Assembly: GCA_034414555.1 (NCBI GenBank)
Contig: DAOUMA010000016.1
Span: forward strand, 171,775-235,774
DNA: 64,000 nt
Direction of reading: 5' to 3'
Origin: CG2-30-46-19 sp034414555
GTDB lineage: Bacteria > Chloroflexota > Dehalococcoidia > GIF9 > AB-539-J10
Position 1 is the stretch's first letter; each line of letters begins with the position of its first letter. Positions 26,640 to 34,753 of this stretch are shown here, piece after piece. The notes under the pieces were generated by a model. It was not told the DNA's origin, did no database searches, and saw only the letters and a list, made by a program, of their open reading frames with translations. Made by a program: the position numbers and the translations under genes.

Positions 26640-27235
26640 CGCATATGGGATACCAACATTTACTTATATTCGGTTCTGTCATGGTCGCGGCATGGTTCCT
26701 TGTCGTCTACTTTTGGCCGCTCATACTTCTGTACATGTACAAGAGATCGGTCCTCGCTAAAGGAGGAGGCGACGGCCCCATCCCGATTAATACGCTCTAT
26801 ACGGTACCCCAAGCGATTTTTTTGGATCCTTTCCACGCGCCCGCTTCGGCCTCAAAATTTATGACCACCGGCGTAAACCACGACACGCTCCTTACGGCCG
26901 GTTGGTTAGACCTGAGGAAAGGAGCGCAAATCTTACATGTGCCGGATATGGCCGGCCGCTACTACAGCGTACAGTTCACTGATACGTCGAAGAACACTAA
27001 TTTTGCCTACGTCGGCAAACGCACTACCGGCACGAAAGCCGGCGATTACCTTATCACCGGCCCTGGCTGGAAAGGATCTGTGCCGCAGGGAATGACACAG
27101 ATTTCTTCGCCGAACAATTCGGTGGTCGTTTTCGGCCGCACGCTCGTCGAGAGCGACAGCGGCCTTTCGACTGCCTATGGGCTTGCAAAGCAGATACAGC
27201 TTACGCCATTAAGCCACCAGCAATCAGGACATTAG
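26636..27235 (+). CDS. DUF1254 domain protein with N-terminal membrane helix
   Basis: A 199-residue protein with one N-terminal membrane helix (about 8-34) and a DUF1254-like body: VNHDTLLTAGWLDLRKGAQ, VPDMAGRYYSVQFTD, TNFAYVGKRTTGT, FGRTLVESDSGL. It overlaps the DUF1214 gene (ATGA) and is certainly co-translated. The two probably form one membrane-anchored unit of unknown role. Codon use is GC-rich, like its partner, which supports lateral origin. Confidence 0.78.
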   Translation: MTHMGYQHLLIFGSVMVAAWFLVVYFWPLILLYMYKRSVLAKGGGDGPIPINTLYTVPQAIFLDPFHAPASASKFMTTGVNHDTLLTAGWLDLRKGAQILHVPDMAGRYYSVQFTDTSKNTNFAYVGKRTTGTKAGDYLITGPGWKGSVPQGMTQISSPNNSVVVFGRTLVESDSGLSTAYGLAKQIQLTPLSHQQSGH

Positions 27236-27629
27236 CACACAAGAGTAGTAAATTACGAATAGAGAATTTGCCGCCAAAGAAGAACTTGAAATCGTCCTTT
27301 ACGCTCCGGTTCAAGGCGAGGCGGGCGGAAGGGGGGTGTGGGGGGAATTCCGCCCGCCGAGCCCAGCGATTTCCGTTCGGATATTTTCAAACAGACACCG
27401 CCAAACATCAATAAAGAAGGAATTGTCAAAGCGCCTGATTAATTGCCACTGTAACGACGGCATTTTTAACTGCGGAAAAACAGGAGAATTACTGTGTTGA
27501 CAAAGCCCCCTCTCTAGATTAAGGTTTTAAATACTTATAGACCTAACATGCTAAAAAATTCTTCAATTAAAGAGTTTTGCAATTGGCTCACGGTAATAAG
27601 AAACAAAACATAATAGGAGGTTAGGCTTT
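27236..27629 (+). other. Gap behind the DUF1254 gene: terminator-like inverted repeat, then AT-rich leader
   Basis: 27321-27330 (GCGGGCGGAA) and 27348-27357 (TTCCGCCCGC) form a perfect 10-base inverted repeat around a G-rich loop, a likely end of the GC-rich block. Before it, 27262-27330 looks like a coding scrap without start. GC content falls after about 27400. A TTGACA at 27496-27501 lacks a good -10 partner. AGGAGG upstream of 27630 is the aminotransferase ribosome binding site. Confidence 0.5.
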
Positions 27630-29018
27630 ATGATATCAATCGGGAGTTCAAAAATTAACGGGATTGTAAAACGGGAAGAGTCGCGCTATGTAGCAGACCG
27701 ACCAAAATCACGGGCATTATTTGAGAGAGCGAAAAAGTCTCTCCTCGGGGGTGTCCCGATGACCTGGATGAATGTTTGGCCAGGGCCTTTCCCCGTCTTT
27801 GTAAAGGAAGGGAAAGGGACCTATTTGACGGATGTGGATGGCCATCGTTACCTCGACCTGTGCCTTGGGGATACCGGCTCAATGTTCGGATACTCGCAGA
27901 CAGCGGTGTTCGAAGCCATAAAGGAGCAGATGCCCAAAGGTATGGCCCACATGCTTCCCACGGAAGACTCTATCTGGGTCGGGGAAGAATTGAAGAGGCG
28001 CTTCAAACTGCCATACTGGCAGATTGTGATGACAGCTACGGATGCCAACAGATTTGCCATCCACGTAGCCCGCGAGGTAACCGGACGGAAGCTGACCCTG
28101 GTATATAATGGTTGCTACCATGGCAGCGTGGATGAAGCATTAGTTGCTATCTTTGAAGGAACAGCCATCAACAATCCTTATAGCATGGGTCCACTCCTGG
28201 ATAACCCTGAACAAATGACGCGCGTAATCGAATTTAATGACATTGCTGCATTGGAGAAGGCACTGTCACCCCGGGATATAGCCTGTGTGCTGGCAGAGCC
28301 AGCAATGACAGATGTAGGGATAATCCATCCTGCCCCCGGTTATCATAAAGCTCTAAGGGACCTGACCCGGCGTTTTGGCACCCTGCTCATTATTGATGAA
28401 ACACATTCCCTTTGTGCCGGTCCAGCAGGGCTCACCGGTGAATTGGGTCTTGAGCCAGATATGTTAGTGCTTGGTAAGGCAATTGCGGCAGGATTTCCGG
28501 CCGCTGTTTTTGGCTTCAGCCAGGAGGTTGGCGATAAGCTCAATGCCCGCATACCATGGCAGAATTTCTTCGGCTTTGGAGGAACATTGTCCGGCAACGC
28601 AACAGCAGCAGCCGCGATAAAAGCCGCACTCAAGCGTGTCATAACCCCGGCGAATTATGACAAGATGATTCTTCTTGCCCAGCGTCTAGCCGAAGGAATC
28701 GAGAAGATAATAAAGGATGCTGACCTGCCCTGGTATGTTGCCCGCCTCGGCTGCAGGGTAGAATTCCGCTTCCGAACGACTCCGCCAAAGAATGGAAGCG
28801 AGGCCCTCTTCGAAGAGGATGTTAGTAACCAGGGGGATTTGTTGAAAGACGGACTGACCGGGCCGCTTGAGAAGCTGATTCATCTATATTTAGCCAACCG
28901 CGGCATCTTACTCTCGCCGTATCATGACATGGCACTAATCTCCCCCGAAACTACATCCGATGATGTAGACTATTATCTCAAGATACTAGCTGAATGTGTA
29001 AACGACTTGATTGCTTAG
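27630..29018 (+). CDS. Class III PLP-dependent aminotransferase (glutamate-1-semialdehyde aminomutase-like)
   Basis: A 462-residue fold-type I aminotransferase of the HemL/ornithine aminotransferase class. Seen: VKEGKGTYLTDVDGHRYLDL, substrate/PLP segment YNGCYHGSVDEAL, the Asp of the pyridine-binding motif IIDETHS (about 253-259) and the Schiff-base Lys in VLGKAIAAGFP (about 283). It is longer than HemL and has an insert-rich C-terminus, and no heme genes are adjacent, so I do not call it hemL. Substrate unknown. AGGAGG ribosome binding site. Confidence 0.85.
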   Translation: MISIGSSKINGIVKREESRYVADRPKSRALFERAKKSLLGGVPMTWMNVWPGPFPVFVKEGKGTYLTDVDGHRYLDLCLGDTGSMFGYSQTAVFEAIKEQMPKGMAHMLPTEDSIWVGEELKRRFKLPYWQIVMTATDANRFAIHVAREVTGRKLTLVYNGCYHGSVDEALVAIFEGTAINNPYSMGPLLDNPEQMTRVIEFNDIAALEKALSPRDIACVLAEPAMTDVGIIHPAPGYHKALRDLTRRFGTLLIIDETHSLCAGPAGLTGELGLEPDMLVLGKAIAAGFPAAVFGFSQEVGDKLNARIPWQNFFGFGGTLSGNATAAAAIKAALKRVITPANYDKMILLAQRLAEGIEKIIKDADLPWYVARLGCRVEFRFRTTPPKNGSEALFEEDVSNQGDLLKDGLTGPLEKLIHLYLANRGILLSPYHDMALISPETTSDDVDYYLKILAECVNDLIA

Positions 29019-29260
29019 TCTGAAGGGAAGTGCGGTCATATTAAAAGCAAGATGCCATGATATGGAGGATATATACCTTGCTCTTCGGAAACTGGACCGC
29101 TTTATCTATACCAGAATACTGCACAAACTGTACGTGTATATACTGCCCGGTAAGATAAAACAGTGAGTCTTTGCTTGGAAAGCAGGCTAGTTGCAGAATT
29201 TAATCTATGCTAAAGCAGGAGATAATGCAGTATACTTAAAGCATATCGTGAGCTTGATAT

Positions 29261-29346
29261 GGAGAGGTGCTGGAGTGGCCTATCAGGCGCGCCTGGAGAG
29301 CGCGTGTCGCCTTTGGCGACCGTGGGTTCGAATCCCACCCTCTCCG
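29261..29346 (+). tRNA. tRNA-Ser (anticodon GGA)
   Basis: Acceptor GGAGAGG pairs with CCTCTCC, discriminator G, no CCA (GCTG follows). Anticodon stem CGCGC/GCGCG with loop CTGGAGA; long variable arm. A decayed copy of the same length stands at 29994-30079. Confidence 0.93.
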
Positions 29347-29387
29347 CTGGAGTTGATATATAATACGAAGAATGAAGGAGGAACATT

Positions 29388-29612
29388 ATGGAGATAGCCC
29401 CGAGGATTAGCGTAGACGAAAGAATTCGTTTTGGTAAGCCCGTGGTTAGCGGAACACGCGTCCCGGTAGACCTTATCATGGGCAAACTCGCAGGCGGAAT
29501 GACTTACGAAGAGGTTATGACTGAATACCAAATCACTCGTGATGACATACTGGCTGTTCTTGATTACGCTGCTAAGACCTTATCCAGCGAAGAAGTCAAG
29601 GCAATAGGCTAA
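29388..29612 (+). CDS. DUF433 domain protein, probable antitoxin
   Basis: A 74-residue DUF433 protein: ISVDERIRFGKPVVSGTRVPV, then GKLAGGMTYEEVMTEYQIT and ILAVLDYAA, the small winged-helix-like fold that usually accompanies DUF5615 toxins. AAGGAGG precedes the ATG. The partner gene begins one base after the stop. It lies between two copies of tRNA-Ser(GGA). Confidence 0.88.
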   Translation: MEIAPRISVDERIRFGKPVVSGTRVPVDLIMGKLAGGMTYEEVMTEYQITRDDILAVLDYAAKTLSSEEVKAIG

Positions 29613-29613
29613 A

Positions 29614-29976
29614 ATGCCAAAGTTTGTGATCGATGAGGATATGCCTCGCTCTACAGGGATGGTTCTTAAGGAGCATGGATATGATGTTAAGGACATTCGA
29701 GACCATGAGCTTCGAGGAGCAGAGGATGAAAAGGTCTATAACTTTGCGCAGAATGAAGAAGCTGTAATTCTGACAGGAGATAAAGGTTTTGGTAACATTC
29801 TGCGATTTCCATTGGGCAAGCATTTTGGGATCGTTATCGCACACTTTCCTAATGAAATGCCAACTACGGAAATAATCCGCTATCTTCTAGAAGGACTCAA
29901 CGGTCTAGCTGAGGATGATTTCAAAGGAAATTTGATTATCATAGCACCGCGGAGGATACGAATTAGAAGAAAGTGA
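29614..29976 (+). CDS. DUF5615 PIN-like protein, probable toxin nuclease
   Basis: A 120-residue PIN-like protein of the DUF5615/Mut7-C group. Acidic catalytic-type residues: FVIDEDMPRSTG at the start, the DHELRGAEDEKVYNFA region and LTGDKGFGN. Such proteins pair with DUF433 antitoxins and are thought to cut RNA. Immediate coupling with the upstream gene supports a type II toxin-antitoxin module. Confidence 0.86.
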   Translation: MPKFVIDEDMPRSTGMVLKEHGYDVKDIRDHELRGAEDEKVYNFAQNEEAVILTGDKGFGNILRFPLGKHFGIVIAHFPNEMPTTEIIRYLLEGLNGLAEDDFKGNLIIIAPRRIRIRRK

Positions 29977-29993
29977 AACGCGCGAAAATGTCT

Positions 29994-30083
<90 letters not shown>

Positions 30084-30095
30084 GGAAATAGAGTT

Positions 30096-30116
30096 CTCGT
30101 ATATCCGAAGTTATGC
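30096..30116 (+). other. attC-like right half-site (L' and R' boxes)
   Basis: CGTATATCCGAA followed by GTTATGC (30110-30116). The layout is the same as the right halves of the two attC-like sites at 32170-32264 and 32772-32850. No matching left half is present upstream; the tRNA copy occupies that place. The OLD gene begins 41 bases later. Confidence 0.5.
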
Positions 30117-30156
30117 GAAACCAGCCTAATAGGATCATAAAATAGGGTTAAAGGAT

Positions 30157-32175
30157 ATGATCATAAAAAGTGTTGAGGTGAAAGGTTTCCGATCAATTCG
30201 AGAGGCCCGTTTAGATTGTGATAACCTCACAGTCATTGTAGGGCGAAATGGTGCTGGTAAATCCTCTTTTCTTTATGCAATAGATACTTTTTACGATATT
30301 GCAGCGCCGATAACCGAAGAAGACTTCTTTGGTCGAGATACGGGTTCTCCCATAGAGATTCGTGTAACTTATGGTGATCTTCGTGAGGATGAAAAAGAAG
30401 AATTCCAAACTTATGTAAGGGACAATAAATTGATTGTCACAAAGCGCATTTCAAGCGAAGATGATCATATAACGCAGCACTATTATGCTGCAGCTTTACA
30501 GATACCACAGTTCGCTGAGATAAGGGCGAAACCTGGTAAAAGGGACCGCGTTAATGCTTGGAAGGAGTTAGTGGATAAGGGTGAGCTTGCTGATTTGGGT
30601 GGGAGGACGCAAAGTGCGGATGAAGTTGAGCGACTTATGAGTGAATACGAAGCCAATCATCCAGAACTTATGGAGCCAATTGAGCGGGTAGAGCAATTCT
30701 TTGGAGCCAAGACTTTTGGCGGTGGCAAACTTGACAAATTCACAAAATATGTTTTAGTTCCTGCAGTTCGTGAGGCTTCCGAGGAAGTAACTGGGAGAAA
30801 AGGAGCAATTTATCAGATTTTGGATATGATCGTTTTGAGAAAGATAAATGCTAGGAAAGACATACAAGAATTCAAGTCCGAATTTGAAGGAAGGGTTAAA
30901 AAACTATATAGCTCGAAAAATCTTACAGAGCTACCTGAACTTGGGGCTTCAATTTCCAAAACACTTGAAAAGTTTGCACCCGGTTCTCAGTTGAATTTAG
31001 GATGGGATGAGGTTAAGCCACCTGAGGTTGCACTTCCTGCAGCAAAGGCGACTTTAATCGAAGATAATTTCGAGGGCGAAATAACCCGCAAAGGTCATGG
31101 CCTCCAAAGGGCATTAATTGTCACCTTGCTTCAACATTTAGCCACGACAGTTCCTGTAGAACTAACCACCGAGGGATTAGTTAGAGAGAAAAACCTTGTT
31201 TCGGAACCTAAAGGTCTTGAGCCATCACGAGGACCTGACCTCATTTTAGCTATTGAAGAGCCAGAGCTATATCTTCATCCATCACGATGCCGTTACTTAG
31301 CTGATCTTCTACTTCAACTTGCTGAAAAACCTGGAATTGGCCTTGGTGCCAGCAACCAAATCATCTACACAAGCCACTCTCCATATTTCGTAGATCTACA
31401 CCGTTTTGACCAAATTCGATTAGTTAGAAAAGAATCCTCACCGGATTCACCTGTGCCACAGAGCGTTGTTACGCGTTTTTCTCTAAGTCAGGCAGCGGAC
31501 GAGTTAGCAAAAGTATGTAATGTTGAGCCTGCCAATTTTACAAGGGATAGCTTTAGAGCACGTGCAATGCCTGTTATGAACACCATTGTGAATGAGGGCT
31601 TTTTTGCAGATGTAGTTGTAGTAGTGGAAGGGCTATCGGAAGTGGGCACGTTATGGAAGCTCCAAGAGATTATGAAAAAGAATTGGTCTGAACTTGGAAT
31701 AGTTATAGTCCCAGCAGGTGGGAAAAACAATATAGACCGCCCTACAGTGATTTTCCGTGGGCTTTCTATCTCTACATATTTCATCTTTGATGCAGATTCA
31801 CATCTCGTTGGTAAAGGAAGAGAGGAGGAAGACGCGAAAAATCGCAATCATAGATACCTAAGGTTAGCCGGTGCATTAATAGAGGATTTCCCAGACACCC
31901 AGGTTCATAAAACTTGGGCAGTATTTGAGGAAAATCTTGAAGGACTATTGAAAGAAACATTAGGCAATGAGACTTTTCAAGCTATTCAAAAGGAAGTAGC
32001 GTCTGAATTAGGATATGATGACCCAGTACGTGTAAGTAAAAACATTGAGGGCGCTACACGCCTTGTAGAACGCGTCTATGAAAAAGAACATCGAATACCA
32101 ATTCTTGGGGAAATCATTGAAAAAGTCACTCAATTACGTAGTGGTGAAAAACGAGATAAGGCTGGCTTCGTATAA
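30157..32175 (+). CDS. OLD-family ATP-dependent nuclease (ABC ATPase + TOPRIM)
   Basis: A 672-residue overcoming-lysogenization-defect family protein. The N-terminal SMC/ABC-type ATPase has KGFRSIREARL, Walker A GRNGAGKSS (29-37), Walker B ILAIEEPELYLHP (about 362-374) and the H-loop TSHSPYFVD. The C-terminal TOPRIM domain has VVVVEGLSEVGTL (acidic residue about 490) and FDADS (about 543-547). OLD proteins, including GajA of Gabija, act in phage defence. No UvrD-like GajB follows, so it is not a standard Gabija pair. The stop codon lies inside the left box of an attC-like site, as is usual for integron cassettes. Confidence 0.88.
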   Translation: MIIKSVEVKGFRSIREARLDCDNLTVIVGRNGAGKSSFLYAIDTFYDIAAPITEEDFFGRDTGSPIEIRVTYGDLREDEKEEFQTYVRDNKLIVTKRISSEDDHITQHYYAAALQIPQFAEIRAKPGKRDRVNAWKELVDKGELADLGGRTQSADEVERLMSEYEANHPELMEPIERVEQFFGAKTFGGGKLDKFTKYVLVPAVREASEEVTGRKGAIYQILDMIVLRKINARKDIQEFKSEFEGRVKKLYSSKNLTELPELGASISKTLEKFAPGSQLNLGWDEVKPPEVALPAAKATLIEDNFEGEITRKGHGLQRALIVTLLQHLATTVPVELTTEGLVREKNLVSEPKGLEPSRGPDLILAIEEPELYLHPSRCRYLADLLLQLAEKPGIGLGASNQIIYTSHSPYFVDLHRFDQIRLVRKESSPDSPVPQSVVTRFSLSQAADELAKVCNVEPANFTRDSFRARAMPVMNTIVNEGFFADVVVVVEGLSEVGTLWKLQEIMKKNWSELGIVIVPAGGKNNIDRPTVIFRGLSISTYFIFDADSHLVGKGREEEDAKNRNHRYLRLAGALIEDFPDTQVHKTWAVFEENLEGLLKETLGNETFQAIQKEVASELGYDDPVRVSKNIEGATRLVERVYEKEHRIPILGEIIEKVTQLRSGEKRDKAGFV

Positions 32176-32264
32176 CACAGCATATACGCTATGGGCTATC
32201 GCCCTTGCCCTTCGGGACATTGCCCCCTTCGGTCACAACGTCGTATATGCTAGGAACGTTATCT
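32170..32264 (+). other. attC-like recombination site 1 (end of OLD cassette)
   Basis: Left box GTATAAC (32170-32176), inner arms AGCATATACG (32179-32188) and CGTATATGCT (32242-32251) that are a perfect 10-base inverted repeat, right box GTTATCT (32258-32264). Total 95 bases, the usual attC size. The left box pairs, with one G.T, with GTTATGC of the half-site at 30110, which is the expected match between the two ends of one circular cassette. Confidence 0.65.
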
Positions 32265-32293
32265 GAAATGCTGCTATTAGGAGATAGATAATA

Positions 32294-32749
32294 ATGATTG
32301 GAGAAGTCATATTTGTAATAATTGGTGGGATTATCGGATTTGTTTCATCTTACTTCGTGTGGAAAGTGCAAACAAGATATGAACAGAAAAACGTCGCTCG
32401 CGCACTATACATGGAACTATCTTCTCTCGAAGATCAATTACACGCATTCGCAGGAGCGTTCATGAATCCCCCTTCAGGGGTTGGTCGTGACGCTCCAGTG
32501 AAAATAAATCAACCGTTTTATACAGAAGGGCTCTTTTTTAGTTTCAGAAAGGAGATATCTTCTTTTAACAAGGAGTTGTCAAACAGTCTTTTTCAATTTT
32601 ATATGCATCTTTTAACGGCAGAACAATTCCGTCAGGTAGGCGAGACAGATATGTTTTTTAAACAATTAAATAATGCAATGAAAGATAATATAGTAAAGGC
32701 GTATCGTCTTTTACCAGATTTGAAAAAATTATTAGAAAAGGAATGTTAG
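32294..32749 (+). CDS. Small single-pass membrane protein of unknown function
   Basis: A 151-residue protein: one N-terminal membrane helix (about 4-24, IFVIIGGIIGFVSSYFVW), then a predicted helical cytoplasmic part with aromatic and acidic residues (YMELSSLEDQLHAF, LFFSFRKEISSFNKELS, FQFYMHLLTAEQFRQVGE). I recognise no named family. It is the only gene of the presumed 586-base cassette 32259-32844, starts 35 bases after the cassette start and stops 22 bases before the next attC-like site. It may serve with the OLD nuclease or independently. Confidence 0.75.
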   Translation: MIGEVIFVIIGGIIGFVSSYFVWKVQTRYEQKNVARALYMELSSLEDQLHAFAGAFMNPPSGVGRDAPVKINQPFYTEGLFFSFRKEISSFNKELSNSLFQFYMHLLTAEQFRQVGETDMFFKQLNNAMKDNIVKAYRLLPDLKKLLEKEC

Positions 32750-32771
32750 GGATGTCCTCAAATAGCACAGC

Positions 32772-32850
32772 AGATAACACGGGCTTTGTGGCTCACTTCG
32801 TTCGCCCAAATCGGCTATCGCCGACTTCGTATAACCCGAATATGTTATAT
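32772..32850 (+). other. attC-like recombination site 2 (end of membrane-protein cassette)
   Basis: Left box AGATAAC (32772-32778), right box GTTATAT (32844-32850), inner arms CGGGCTTTGTG against CGTATAACCCG with 9 of 11 pairs including wobbles; 79 bases. The left box is the exact reverse complement of GTTATCT, the right box of the previous site, as required if 32259-32844 were once one circular cassette. Confidence 0.65.
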
Positions 32851-32928
32851 GGCATCATGAAGAAAAATCCAGTGCGTTCTCAGAATTTGCCGACAGTCGT
32901 AGAGTGATATTTCCTAAAGCTAAGCCAA

Positions 32929-33594
32929 ATGCCTGAAAAAGTCATCTTTGGGTGGAGCGGTGGCAAGGACAGCACTTCGGCGCTTTATGAACTTCAAAAA
33001 AGCCCTGACTATGAAGTATTGGCGCTGTTAACCACGATGACCGAGGACTACGATAGGGTCAGCATGCATGGTGTAAGGTGTAATCTGATAGAGCGCCAGG
33101 CTGAGTCCCTGGGGCTACCCCTTCAGGAAGTGTTTATCCCCAGGAATACCTCAAACGAAGAATACGAATCCAGAATGAGAGATGCCCTCATCAAGTTCCA
33201 GAACAAGGGCGTTTCAGCAGTAGTTTTCGGCGATATCTTCTTAGAAGACATAAGGAAATATCGAGAGGAGAACCTGGCAAAGATAGGAATGAAAGGGATT
33301 TTCCCGCTATGGGGAAAGAATAGCGCTGAGCTTGTCCGGGCATTTATAGATTCAGGCTTCAACGCTATTACCACCTGCGTCGACTCCAAGGTCCTCGATA
33401 AAACATTTGCAGGCAAGATGATTGATAAGGATTTCTTAGACGAACTCCCGGCCAATGTTGACCCATGCGGCGAAAACGGTGAATTCCATTCATTTGTATT
33501 CGATGGTCCGATATTCAAAACCAGAGTGCGGTATGCTACAGGAGAGGTTGTGTTAAGAGATTCATTCTACTTTTGCGACCTGCTGTCTGTTTAA
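32929..33594 (+). CDS. PP-loop ATPase, diphthine-ammonia ligase-like (DUF71)
   Basis: A 221-residue ATP-pyrophosphatase of the Dph6/DUF71 type. The PP-loop WSGGKDSTSAL is at residues 9-19; the middle has GVRCNLIERQAESLGLPL and VVFGDIFLEDIRKYRE; the end has DPCGENGEFHSFVFDGPIF, a hallmark of this group. In eukaryotes and archaea the family amidates diphthine; bacteria lack diphthamide, so its bacterial substrate is unknown. It follows the last attC-like site, but no further site follows it, so I do not count it as a cassette. Confidence 0.87.
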   Translation: MPEKVIFGWSGGKDSTSALYELQKSPDYEVLALLTTMTEDYDRVSMHGVRCNLIERQAESLGLPLQEVFIPRNTSNEEYESRMRDALIKFQNKGVSAVVFGDIFLEDIRKYREENLAKIGMKGIFPLWGKNSAELVRAFIDSGFNAITTCVDSKVLDKTFAGKMIDKDFLDELPANVDPCGENGEFHSFVFDGPIFKTRVRYATGEVVLRDSFYFCDLLSV

Positions 33595-33658
33595 AAAGGG
33601 GGTTTTTTGCCACTTCTCACAATTTGGGCTACGATGAAGATGAAAGGAGAGATAAGCA

Positions 33659-33895
33659 ATGTTTGACAAATGCCCGGGAGCAGCTAATATACGAACACCC
33701 ACACTTGAAATAAAGAAGTGCCCTCAATGCGGCGAAGAGGTAGAAATTTTCTCTAACGAGATGCAGGTGGAATGCAGGAATTGTGGATTTACAATTTACA
33801 ACGACCTGGAGTCCTGCGTGCAATGGTGCAAGTATGCCAAAGAATGCGTTGGAGAAGAACTCTATAAGAAGTTGATGAAGAAAGAAGCACCATGA
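33659..33895 (+). CDS. Small zinc-ribbon protein
   Basis: A 78-residue protein with the zinc-ribbon pair CPQCGEEVE and CRNCGFTIYND, then a second Cys pair CVQWCKYAKEC. Strong AAAGGAGAG ribosome binding site. Function unknown; proteins of this form often accompany redox enzymes, but no such neighbour is adjacent here. Confidence 0.8.
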   Translation: MFDKCPGAANIRTPTLEIKKCPQCGEEVEIFSNEMQVECRNCGFTIYNDLESCVQWCKYAKECVGEELYKKLMKKEAP

Positions 33896-33988
33896 GTGGA
33901 GTATCTGGTAAAAAGGAAAGAAAGCCGCGTGTTGTCAATCATTTGAACGTGTGTATTGCTTAGCGCAATCTAAACAAGAAGGGCAAAT

Positions 33989-34684
33989 ATGAAAACAATC
34001 GGGTTAATCGGGGGAATGAGCTGGGAGTCAACAGCAGAATATTATCGAATTATAAATGAAGCGGTGAAGGAAAGGCTGGGCGGGTTTCATTCAGCTAAGA
34101 TAGTGATGTATAGCGTTGATTTTAAGGAAATTAGAGAGCTCCAACTTGAAGCAGGGTGGGACGAGGCCACAAATTTGATGATAGATGCTGCCAGGCGAGT
34201 GGAAAGAAGTGGCGCTGATTTTGTTCTGATTTGCACCAATACCATGCATAAAATGGCAGAGGAAGTTGAAGCAAGCATAAGTATTCCCCTGCTGCATATC
34301 GCTGATGTTACCGCTGAAAAAATTGTTTCCTCGGGCTTGAAAAAGGTTGGGCTTCTAGGTTCCGCATTTACCATGGAGCAGGATTTTTACAAAGGGCGTT
34401 TGATAGATAAATATGGCCTTGATGTTGTAATTCCAGGCAAAATCGAGCGCCAAGTGGTCGACAATATAATTTTTAACGAGCTGTGCTTAGGAGGAATAAA
34501 GGACTCATCACGGGAGCAAATTAAAACAATAATGGGAAATCTCGTTGATGATGGCGCTCAAGGAATCATCCTGGGCTGCACGGAGTTGCCTTCCCTGATA
34601 AAACAAAAAGATTGTTCTGTTCCCCTTCTTGATACTACAGCAATACATGCTCAGGCGGCTGTGGACTACGCCTTCAGAGATTAA
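33989..34684 (+). CDS. Aspartate/glutamate racemase family protein
   Basis: A 231-residue cofactor-independent racemase: IGLIGGMSWESTAEYY at the N-terminus, the two catalytic cysteines in ICTNTMHKM (about Cys83) and LGCTELPSLI (about Cys194). It interconverts L- and D-amino acids, most likely aspartate or a related amino acid, as EcfA/YgeA-type enzymes do. MurI glutamate racemase is less similar. Stands alone between the zinc ribbon gene and dprA. Confidence 0.92.
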   Translation: MKTIGLIGGMSWESTAEYYRIINEAVKERLGGFHSAKIVMYSVDFKEIRELQLEAGWDEATNLMIDAARRVERSGADFVLICTNTMHKMAEEVEASISIPLLHIADVTAEKIVSSGLKKVGLLGSAFTMEQDFYKGRLIDKYGLDVVIPGKIERQVVDNIIFNELCLGGIKDSSREQIKTIMGNLVDDGAQGIILGCTELPSLIKQKDCSVPLLDTTAIHAQAAVDYAFRD

Positions 34685-34753
34685 GGAATAAAAAGCTGCC
34701 AGCACACTTCGTTGCCCCCAGGTAGTCCCTATGCTAAAATCCCCCTGAGTCCT

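Noticed and set aside
27496..27525. Promoter with TTGACA at 27496
   Set aside because: A perfect -35 box, but no acceptable -10 at 16-18 bases.
27630..29018. hemL (glutamate-1-semialdehyde aminomutase)
   Set aside because: Same superfamily and similar motifs, but longer, with a different C-terminus and no heme-pathway neighbours.
30157..32175. Gabija defence system
   Set aside because: OLD ATPase plus TOPRIM resembles GajA, but no UvrD-like GajB gene follows; only a small membrane protein does.
32929..33594. Third integron cassette (PP-loop ATPase)
   Set aside because: It follows site 2 but I found no attC-like site after it, so membership is not supported.
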